Shown here: positions 1-6,396 of the stretch, piece by piece
Position numbering within the stretch: the stretch's first letter is position 1
Layout of the letters: every line of letters begins with the position of its first letter
Assembly: GCA_016282215.1 (NCBI GenBank)
Contig: JAEEKC010000215.1
Span: 1-11,729, forward strand
DNA: 11,729 nucleotides
Direction of reading: 5' to 3'
Origin: Lachnospiraceae bacterium
GTDB lineage: Bacteria; Bacillota; Clostridia; Lachnospirales; Lachnospiraceae
The notes under the pieces: generated by a model
Seen by the model: only the letters and a program-made list of their open reading frames with translations
The model's database searches: none
What the model was told of the DNA's origin: nothing
Made by a program: the position numbers and the translations under genes

Positions 1-8
1 GCTCATCC

Positions 9-194
9 TCTTCTCCCATCCAGACTGTAACTGTCGGTTACAGAATTTCACCGGATCGAACCGTGATGCCAGGCACCCGGTCTCGCGGACTGTCAGGATC
101 TGCTTTATTCAAACCATCCGGCTCCATAACTGCCTGGCCTCATGGTCTTTTGCCGATCCACCGCCGGTAGGGAATTACACCCATCCCCGAAGAA
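9..194 (-). promoter_or_regulatory. FMN riboswitch (RFN element)
   Basis: The minus strand carries the hallmark conserved blocks of the FMN aptamer in the right order: TTCTTCGGGG with GGGTGTAATTCCC and ACCGGCGGT at the 5' side (about 194-145), CAGTCCGCGAG in the middle (about 92-82), CCGGTGAAATTCTG (about 53-40), then CCGACAGT and AGTCTGGATGGGAGAAGA at the 3' side (about 37-9). The first and last blocks pair as the closing P1 helix (UCUUC with GAAGA). The family binds flavin mononucleotide and turns down riboflavin synthesis or transport genes by terminating transcription or hiding the ribosome site. The expression platform and the controlled gene lie left of position 1, so it cannot be said whether the target is a riboflavin transporter or a biosynthetic operon. 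Confidence 0.96.
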
Positions 195-229
195 CGATAC
201 CAATACACAATATTTTTTTGACAAGGCAT

Positions 230-258
230 ACTATACACTTTTTCTTACGGTGCGTCAA
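230..258 (-). promoter_or_regulatory. Sigma-A type promoter for the FMN riboswitch transcript
   Basis: On the minus strand a TTGACG -35 box (258-253) is followed by exactly 17 bases and a TATAGT -10 box (235-230). Transcription would begin near 223, about 30 bases before the first riboswitch helix, which is the expected arrangement. The 8-mer TGCGTCAA (plus strand) that contains the -35 box is repeated 19 bp upstream at 270-277. Confidence 0.8.
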
Positions 259-259
259 G

Positions 260-290
260 AAAAAAAGTTTGCGTCAATTCATCCCGCAAC
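260..290 (-). terminator. Weak candidate intrinsic terminator after the HD-GYP gene
   Basis: Read on the minus strand, GTTGCG (290-285) can pair with CGCAAAC (273-267) across an 11-base loop, with one bulged A, and is followed by seven T residues (266-260). It lies about 45-75 bases past the stop codon of the HD-GYP gene and just before the riboswitch promoter, a sensible place for a terminator. The stem is only five to six pairs, so efficiency is doubtful. Confidence 0.33.
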
Positions 291-335
291 CGACTTCGTC
301 GAATGGAGTTTTCTTGCCAGATTATCCTGCAATGC

Positions 336-1721
336 TTATTCATGCATTGTATAATCTTTGTCCTCATCCATGAGTTCCAGCATCGTTTTTGCCACTTTTG
401 GATCAAACTGCGTGCCGGCATTGTTCTCGATTTCTGACCGAACTTTATCCTGGGGCAGGTATTTTCTATAGCTGCGATTGCTTGTCATTGCATCATAACT
501 GTCGGCAACGGCTATGATCCTGGCAAAGAAAGGTATGTCTTCACCCTTTTTCCCATCCGGGTATCCCTTTCCGTCATAACGCTCATGATGCCATCTTGCG
601 CCTACGACAAGATCCGGACGGCTCTTGATCTCAGCAAGGATTTCAGAGCCTACGCCGGGATGGGTTTTGATCACAGTATATTCTTCGTCCGTCAGTTTTG
701 ACGGATTGTTAATGATCTCATTCGGAACGCCGATCTTGCCGATATCATGCAGCAGTGCCATATAATAGACATTCTCACTGTCTTCGGAAGAAAGCCCCAG
801 CCTTTCTGCAAGCATCCTTGAATACTTTGCCACGCGCACAGAATGACCCCTGGTATATTCATCCTTTGCATCGATCGTATGTGCCAGCGCTTCCATCACC
901 TCGACAGAGAGAGTTTTTACTTCTTCTTTGGATTCCTGCGCATCGTTCGTCGCTTTTATATTTTTGATGATCACATAAAATGCCCAGATAAACAGGATCA
1001 GGATCACAAAGGAAAGGATCTGGACGACAACATTGGCATCTTCACTGCAGTACGCATATGTATAAAAGTCAAAAACACCATAAATAAGCGAAAAGGCAAT
1101 GGGCGGGATCAGAAAGAGTTTCCAATTGATACTGCGTGTTTTATCCGATAACCTAGCCAACGCATGCATGATAAAAAAATACAGAAGTAATAAACCTGAG
1201 AAATATACAATATTGGAAATATTACTCAGAAAGCTAATCAGCCCACCGGTATCTGCAGATATCATAGAACTGCGGTCATCATATACGATAACGATCACCG
1301 AAAACATCAGATAAACGAAAGTAACCAGCGATTTATTATATGCCTTCAGTCTTTTTCCTACGAGATAAGAAATCGAGATGATCACAAGGATAAATATTAT
1401 AATGGCGATCAGGACCAACGCGGAACTCAGGTCGGCGTCATTGACCACTGCATTGAAATACCCGACGACTGAAAAATCTTTCAGACTGATCCCTTTCTGA
1501 AGGGCAATAACGGCGAACATCATCCCCCCCGTCGCGATAACCATGATAGCAAACACCAAAAGCGGATTTGTGACCAGCGACAGGAAAAACAGTTTTCCTT
1601 TGCTTTCCCCTTCTTTCAGAAAACACTTCTTCAATGATTGATAAAACAGTATAAAAAGGAACACATGGAAAGCAATTTCAAACACATCATTTATAGTACT
1701 GAGAACTTCAAGCATTTGCAC
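336..1721 (-). CDS. Membrane-anchored HD-GYP c-di-GMP phosphodiesterase
   Basis: Predicted 461-residue inner-membrane protein. Residues 1-255 hold about seven or eight hydrophobic segments (near 14-28, 45-75, 100-122, 132-147, 160-188, 202-222, 232-252) and look like an uncharacterised membrane sensor. Residues 268-455 are a full HD-GYP domain with the metal and substrate motifs in place: H293 in GHSVRVA, HDIGKIGVP (H325, D326), H354 in THPGVG, HHERYDGKGYP (378-388), and DSYDAMTSNRSY. Intact members of this family hydrolyse cyclic di-GMP to GMP. The annotated start is GTG at 1721, four bases after a GGGGAG ribosome site; an ATG two codons in (1715) sits ten bases after it and is a fair alternative. 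It lies 84 bp after the GGDEF-EAL gene on the same strand and probably ends the operon. The ligand sensed by the membrane part is unknown. Confidence 0.93.
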   Translation of the reverse strand: MQMLEVLSTINDVFEIAFHVFLFILFYQSLKKCFLKEGESKGKLFFLSLVTNPLLVFAIMVIATGGMMFAVIALQKGISLKDFSVVGYFNAVVNDADLSSALVLIAIIIFILVIISISYLVGKRLKAYNKSLVTFVYLMFSVIVIVYDDRSSMISADTGGLISFLSNISNIVYFSGLLLLYFFIMHALARLSDKTRSINWKLFLIPPIAFSLIYGVFDFYTYAYCSEDANVVVQILSFVILILFIWAFYVIIKNIKATNDAQESKEEVKTLSVEVMEALAHTIDAKDEYTRGHSVRVAKYSRMLAERLGLSSEDSENVYYMALLHDIGKIGVPNEIINNPSKLTDEEYTVIKTHPGVGSEILAEIKSRPDLVVGARWHHERYDGKGYPDGKKGEDIPFFARIIAVADSYDAMTSNRSYRKYLPQDKVRSEIENNAGTQFDPKVAKTMLELMDEDKDYTMHE

Positions 1722-1752
1722 TTTTCTCCCCTTGCCGCGAACACTGCCCTGC

Positions 1753-1772
1753 CCCGCTTTGTAACAAACGGG
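1753..1772 (-). other. Stem-loop in the spacer before the HD-GYP gene
   Basis: The 84-bp gap between the GGDEF-EAL stop and the HD-GYP start contains CCCGTTTG-TTA-CAAAgCGGG on the minus strand: an eight-pair stem with a three-base loop and one bulged G. No T-run follows on either strand, so it is not an intrinsic terminator. It may be a processing or stability element that separates expression of the last gene, or it may have no role. Confidence 0.35.
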
Positions 1773-1805
1773 ATACCATCATTTCCTTCAACGATCTCAT
1801 AAATG

Positions 1806-3716
1806 TCATGCTTTGTCCAGGCCAACCTGCATGCTTTCCACCGCCCTGCCCTGGATCAGTTCGCAACCCATATCGGTAAGTTTCTGCAGGGTATCCTCAT
1901 CATCCGCCCCCTGTGCGATCACCGTAAGGGGAATCTGCGAAAGCGCGTCGATGATTCCTTTGATCAGCGTGCATCGCTCCTGCCTTATGGAAGACAAAAC
2001 CCAGTTTTTGTTCAAACGGACGGCACGGATCGGAAACTCCATGATCCTTTCCATATCGGAATATCCTTTTCCAAAACCATCAAGCATCAACCGGTAGCCC
2101 TGCGCGCTGAGTCTGTCCAGGTTTTCATGCAGAACCTCGCTGGTATTTTCGTAAGCCGATTCCCGGAAGGAAAAACATACCTGTTCCGGATGGATATCGT
2201 ATTTTTCCTTCAGTTTCCAGATCCGGTCCGTAAAATCCAGTTGCAGACATTGCTGGGTGGAAAGCGGGATGAGAACATACTCATATTCGGTCAGTTTTTT
2301 CTCATGAATATCCATAAATACGCGTTCGATCAGATAGGTGCCAAGCCGGATGGAAAGTCCTTTCTTCTGCGAGATATCCATCAGCATTGTCATATCCACT
2401 TTTCCATATTGCTCATCCTGAAGTTCTGCCATCGTGTCTGCAGCAGGAAATGTTTCTTCCTTTGCAGACCAGACCGGCTGATAAGAGATGGAAATACTGC
2501 CATTTTCTATGGCCTGATCCAGTATCTCATGGAAATGGGTTTCGATCTGATAATCCTTTTGCGCAATGATCGCATCCGCATGCGAGTAAACTCTGTCCAC
2601 ATCCGCAAAGCGGACAAAGTCATGCCCGAAATTCAAAAGTTCACCCAGATCGCTGATATCCTGCGGAAACATAACCGTCACGATGCGTGTGTCCGCCTTG
2701 ACGCCCGCGCCGGCTCTGCCTTCCATATAAAGTTCCATCTGATCCTGAATCTCAGGGACTGCCTGTACCGGGTTGTATTTTGTATCTCCCGTAATGATAT
2801 AAAACGTCCCCGGCTGTTCATAGTACAATTCGCAGGACAGCCTGTCTTTTTTTGCAAAACTGCGAATACTTTGCTCCATGGCATGGATAAAGTCAATAAA
2901 TGCCTCTTCCCCCATATACCGGCTCATATCATAAGCATTTACGATCCTGGCAATGATGATCTGTATATTCTGTCCCGCAGCCTTGATCTTTCCGATCTCT
3001 TCCCGGAAACCATGATATCCGGGCAAACCCGTATCCAGATCCACCTGTTTTTCCGGGCGCTGGACAAACAGCACGATAAAAAGCAGTGAAATACTGGTAA
3101 AATAGCATTCGATCAGCATTTCAGAATAAAAATACTGGATGATCACGGCGATCACATTCAACAGGTACATGGCCGATAATGCCAGCAGCGCGCCAAGATC
3201 CAGCGCCCGCCTGCAGACGATCAGCCATATCATGCCGAAGATCAGATAAAACGCCGCGCAGGCATACAGCAACAGAATATACTCTCCGCGCTGGTATCCG
3301 CCGTCTGCGGTAACGGTAAAAACAGCCTGTGTTCCTTCGTTGATGGCAAGCATGAATAAGACGCCGATATAAGGGAGGAGCAACAGTATCTTTTTCCATA
3401 TGGCGCTGATCCGGTACCAGGTTCTGGTCACCGCAAACACAAAGAAAAAATAAATCATGTTCGTCCCGTTGCGGAAGACAAAGTACAGATATTCCGTAAT
3501 CTTGAGTCCGGTCTGGCAAAACTGGTCCAGCGGGTACTCACTCATAAAAACCCCGGCAAGAAGATCACAGACCACCGTAAAAAACGCAAAGGCCGTCACC
3601 CACAGAAACAATGCGTTTGTTTTTCCTTTTGTCATCTTCCGAAAGATCGTCGTATACCATATAATGATAAAAATGGGGATTGCTCCGAGATCCAGGTATA
3701 AGATTTTATCCCGCAT
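1806..3716 (-). CDS. Membrane GGDEF-EAL protein lacking catalytic motifs
   Basis: Predicted 636-residue membrane protein. Residues 1-218 contain about six or seven hydrophobic segments. A GGDEF fold starts at about 224 (DLDTGLPGYHGF, matching the usual D-LTGL-NR entry), but the GGDEF signature is replaced by residues near 300-304 (EQPGTF), so cyclase activity is not expected. An EAL fold covers about 390-628: YQPV is kept at 412, but the EAL triplet is missing (ADTMAEL, 426-432), the usual Asn before LS is Pro (IPLS), the DDFGTG pair is DGFGKG (546-551), the LKID lysine region reads VRLN, and the AEGVE loop is AQGAD (601-605). Loss of so many metal ligands argues for a c-di-GMP receptor or scaffold, not an enzyme. 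The ATG follows AGGAG by eight bases inside the end of the kinase-DegV gene, with an 11-bp overlap, so translation is likely coupled. Confidence 0.88.
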   Translation of the reverse strand: MRDKILYLDLGAIPIFIIIWYTTIFRKMTKGKTNALFLWVTAFAFFTVVCDLLAGVFMSEYPLDQFCQTGLKITEYLYFVFRNGTNMIYFFFVFAVTRTWYRISAIWKKILLLLPYIGVLFMLAINEGTQAVFTVTADGGYQRGEYILLLYACAAFYLIFGMIWLIVCRRALDLGALLALSAMYLLNVIAVIIQYFYSEMLIECYFTSISLLFIVLFVQRPEKQVDLDTGLPGYHGFREEIGKIKAAGQNIQIIIARIVNAYDMSRYMGEEAFIDFIHAMEQSIRSFAKKDRLSCELYYEQPGTFYIITGDTKYNPVQAVPEIQDQMELYMEGRAGAGVKADTRIVTVMFPQDISDLGELLNFGHDFVRFADVDRVYSHADAIIAQKDYQIETHFHEILDQAIENGSISISYQPVWSAKEETFPAADTMAELQDEQYGKVDMTMLMDISQKKGLSIRLGTYLIERVFMDIHEKKLTEYEYVLIPLSTQQCLQLDFTDRIWKLKEKYDIHPEQVCFSFRESAYENTSEVLHENLDRLSAQGYRLMLDGFGKGYSDMERIMEFPIRAVRLNKNWVLSSIRQERCTLIKGIIDALSQIPLTVIAQGADDEDTLQKLTDMGCELIQGRAVESMQVGLDKA

Positions 3717-6396
3717 GGCTGCTTCTCCTTTTGTAGATCAATCCAAAACTTCCGGGTCCGCAATTGATTGAGATTGCCGGAGACGCCGGTTGTAAGTACA
3801 CATGATCAAATGTTACGATATCTTCTGCTTCCTTTTGTATCCGGCTCAGTTCATCCGATGATATACCCGCATAAGTGATAAACAAAGTGTCCGTGTCTAT
3901 CCCGCTGACAGCGTGCAGTACTCTGCGGATATACTTTCTTCTTGCCTTTTCTCTGTCTCCGAAAATGATGCCTCCTACCGTCATCTCGCTGTCCTTCATC
4001 TCGATCACAGGATGGATCATCAGCGCACTGCACACCTTGTGAAGCCACATGGGCAGGCGGCCGCTCCTGCTTAAATATTCCGTGTCGTCCACAATGAAAC
4101 TGGTGCTGATGAGATCTTTCGTATCCGACAGCGTTCTGCTCAGCTCTTTAAAATCCGCGTTGCTGTTTTCCGCCTCTTTCGCTGCATCTAAGACCATAAG
4201 CCCCATGCCGCTGGACAGATGTCCCGAATCCACTACCCTGACATTATAGAAGGACAAAGCAGCTTCGCTTGCATTGGCAAAGCCCCTGCTCGCTTTTTTT
4301 GCCATGGCAATATGCAGGATATACTGTGCATCAGACAATTCTTTTGCAAAGAACTCCTCGTACTCTGACCGTTCCGGTGATTCACTCTTTGCAGTAGCCT
4401 TGTTATCAGACAGATATCTGAGTATCGCATCCCCCTTCACTTCCGTGCCGTCTGCAAAAATGCCGTCTTCGGTGATCACCCTATATGGAAGCACTCTTAT
4501 ATTCATGCTGCGGATCAGTTCCTCAGGAAGGTCGGATACGCTGTCTGTTGTGATCATGATCGTCGCTTTTCGCCGGATCTGCCGCACAACTGCATCCGAT
4601 CCGTAAACGGTATCCGCAGAGTCATTTCCTGTCATCAGTTCCTTCGGCAGCAGGGATTGCAGGGTTTCCTCCAGCGCAAAACCGTCCACCGGTTTTAACA
4701 GATAAGCATCAAAGCCTTCCTTCTTATACAGCGCCCGGTTTTCGCTGTCCGCATTTGCGGTCAGGATAATAACCGGCGTTTCCCTGCACAATCCTCCGGG
4801 CTGCTCACGGAGCTTGCGGAAACACTCCACCCCATCCATTTGCGGCATCATATGATCCATAAAGATCGCATCATAATGATTCTGCCCGGTCAGCATCAGA
4901 CACTGCTGACCGCTTTCCGCCGTATCGATCTGCACCTTCGTATCTCTCAGAAGCTTCGATGCCACCAGAAGATTTGCCTTGTTATCATCCACGATCAGCA
5001 CCCTTGCCTCCGGTGCTTCAAACTTTTGCTGATAGCTGTTTTTCTCCCTGCGCCCATGGTATCTCTCCGGTGTAAACTGTCCGATCACCGCATCATCCAC
5101 CGTTTCCTGCTCGATGGAAACCGTAAAGGTGGAACCCTTTGTATAAACGCTGCTGACAGAGATTTCCCCGCCAAGAAGTTCCACCAGCTGTTTGACGATG
5201 GAAAGCCCCAGTCCGGTCCCTTCAATATATCGGTTTTTCTCTTCATCCACACGTTTAAACGCATCAAACAGATAGGGAATGCTTTCGGAACGGATGCCCA
5301 TTCCCGTGTCTTCCACCTGATAGGTGACCATCACTTTCCCCTTTGCAGTCCTGCTGCAATGGATCGACAGCGACACCTCACCCTTTTCGGTGTACTTGAC
5401 TGCATTATTCAAAAGATTGATCAAAATCTGCTTGATACGGACCTCATCGGAAAAAAGCTGCGCCGGCAGATACGGATCTACATCGATCACAAATTTCAGT
5501 CCTTTTTCATTTGCCCTGCCCCAAATCATATTCACCAGTTCAGAGAGCATCTTTCCGGTGTCATAAGGAACGCGGACGATCTCCATTTTCCCGGATTCCA
5601 TTTTGGACATATCCAGTATATCATTGATCAGCGACAACAGCATTCTGGATGCCGATTGGATATTCCTGGCATCTTCTGCCACCTCATCCGATACCTCCTC
5701 ACGCAGGATCATCTCATTCAATCCGATGATCGTGTTGATGGGTGTACGGATCTCGTGGCTCATACTCGAAAAGAAACGGTTCTGCGCCCGGTTTAAAGCC
5801 TCGATCTCAACGGCCTGCTGCTGAGCACGCTGGTTTTCCCGGATAAACAGCCGGTTCTGAAAAATGATCATCAGGTAAACTGTATAACTGACCACAAGAA
5901 CAGAAAGAAGCGAATCCATATACCAGGTGAACCTGTCATGTTCATGAACCAGTTGCGGCCAGAAATACGCAAGGACATAAGAGATCACCACACTCAATGT
6001 CAGCAGGATCAGCATAAAAGTACGCTGCTTTCTTTCCAGGATCAGACCGATAAAGAGATAAGAAAACACATACCAGGAGACTACGCATCCCGTCAGTCCG
6101 CCGCCAAAGAAATAAGCCACAGGCAGTATGAGAAAGATCATACAGAGTGCGATCAGAACACCTCCGGTCTGTATCTTCCCTTTTCGCAGGGAAATGAGCA
6201 TGACCGCCGGTGCTGAAACCTCAGTCAGGATCAGGACCACGATCTCGATCCAGTGTTCCCGGATCAGAATGTTTCCAATGGTCACAAAGACCAATGCTAA
6301 CACGCCGATCAGTGTGAAATACTTGAATTTCTGTTCCGAAAAATCACCATCCGGCAGGGACATTCTATGAATAAAGTTTTGTATCCGCTTTTTCAC
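3706..6396 (-). CDS. Hybrid histidine kinase-receiver fused to a DegV lipid-binding domain
   Basis: Predicted 896 residues in one unbroken frame. Six hydrophobic segments span about 25-180, then a short coiled linker (185-205), a HisKA domain with SMSHEIRTP (H214), and an HATPase domain with the N box NLLNNAVKYT (N331), G1 VEDTGMGI and G2 EGTGLGLSIV. A receiver follows (464-585) with acidic DD at 470-471, phospho-acceptor D514 in FMDHMMPQMDG and K568 in LLKP. Residues 611-890 are a complete DegV/EDD domain: TTDSVSDLP at 616-624, a VVDSGHLSSGMG strand-loop at 721-732, EYLSRSGRLP at 773-782, a kinked KAR segment at 817-819 and a terminal GPGSFGL. DegV proteins (FakB type) bind fatty acids, so this kinase may read a lipid. 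The start is GTG, seven bases after GAAGGAGG; its first base pair overlaps the upstream stop in GTGA. It has no Hpt domain of its own and could use that of the preceding kinase. Confidence 0.92.
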   Translation of the reverse strand: MKKRIQNFIHRMSLPDGDFSEQKFKYFTLIGVLALVFVTIGNILIREHWIEIVVLILTEVSAPAVMLISLRKGKIQTGGVLIALCMIFLILPVAYFFGGGLTGCVVSWYVFSYLFIGLILERKQRTFMLILLTLSVVISYVLAYFWPQLVHEHDRFTWYMDSLLSVLVVSYTVYLMIIFQNRLFIRENQRAQQQAVEIEALNRAQNRFFSSMSHEIRTPINTIIGLNEMILREEVSDEVAEDARNIQSASRMLLSLINDILDMSKMESGKMEIVRVPYDTGKMLSELVNMIWGRANEKGLKFVIDVDPYLPAQLFSDEVRIKQILINLLNNAVKYTEKGEVSLSIHCSRTAKGKVMVTYQVEDTGMGIRSESIPYLFDAFKRVDEEKNRYIEGTGLGLSIVKQLVELLGGEISVSSVYTKGSTFTVSIEQETVDDAVIGQFTPERYHGRREKNSYQQKFEAPEARVLIVDDNKANLLVASKLLRDTKVQIDTAESGQQCLMLTGQNHYDAIFMDHMMPQMDGVECFRKLREQPGGLCRETPVIILTANADSENRALYKKEGFDAYLLKPVDGFALEETLQSLLPKELMTGNDSADTVYGSDAVVRQIRRKATIMITTDSVSDLPEELIRSMNIRVLPYRVITEDGIFADGTEVKGDAILRYLSDNKATAKSESPERSEYEEFFAKELSDAQYILHIAMAKKASRGFANASEAALSFYNVRVVDSGHLSSGMGLMVLDAAKEAENSNADFKELSRTLSDTKDLISTSFIVDDTEYLSRSGRLPMWLHKVCSALMIHPVIEMKDSEMTVGGIIFGDREKARRKYIRRVLHAVSGIDTDTLFITYAGISSDELSRIQKEAEDIVTFDHVYLQPASPAISINCGPGSFGLIYKRRSSHAG

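Noticed and set aside
330..349. Inverted repeat CAATGC/GCATTG at the end of the HD-GYP gene as a terminator
   Set aside because: The stem is six pairs, overlaps the stop codon, and no T-run follows on either strand.
142..354. Plus-strand open frame of 70 codons over the riboswitch and its promoter
   Set aside because: It runs antisense through a conserved riboswitch and has no ribosome site.
1803..3089. Long plus-strand open frame of 428 codons opposite the GGDEF-EAL gene
   Set aside because: It is antisense to a gene with clear domains, has no ribosome site, and its product is rich in His, Cys and Arg with no family resemblance. It is a shadow of minus-strand codon use.
4840..5796. Plus-strand open frame of 318 codons opposite the kinase-DegV gene
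   Set aside because: Same pattern: antisense to the HATPase and receiver coding region, unusual composition, no start signal.
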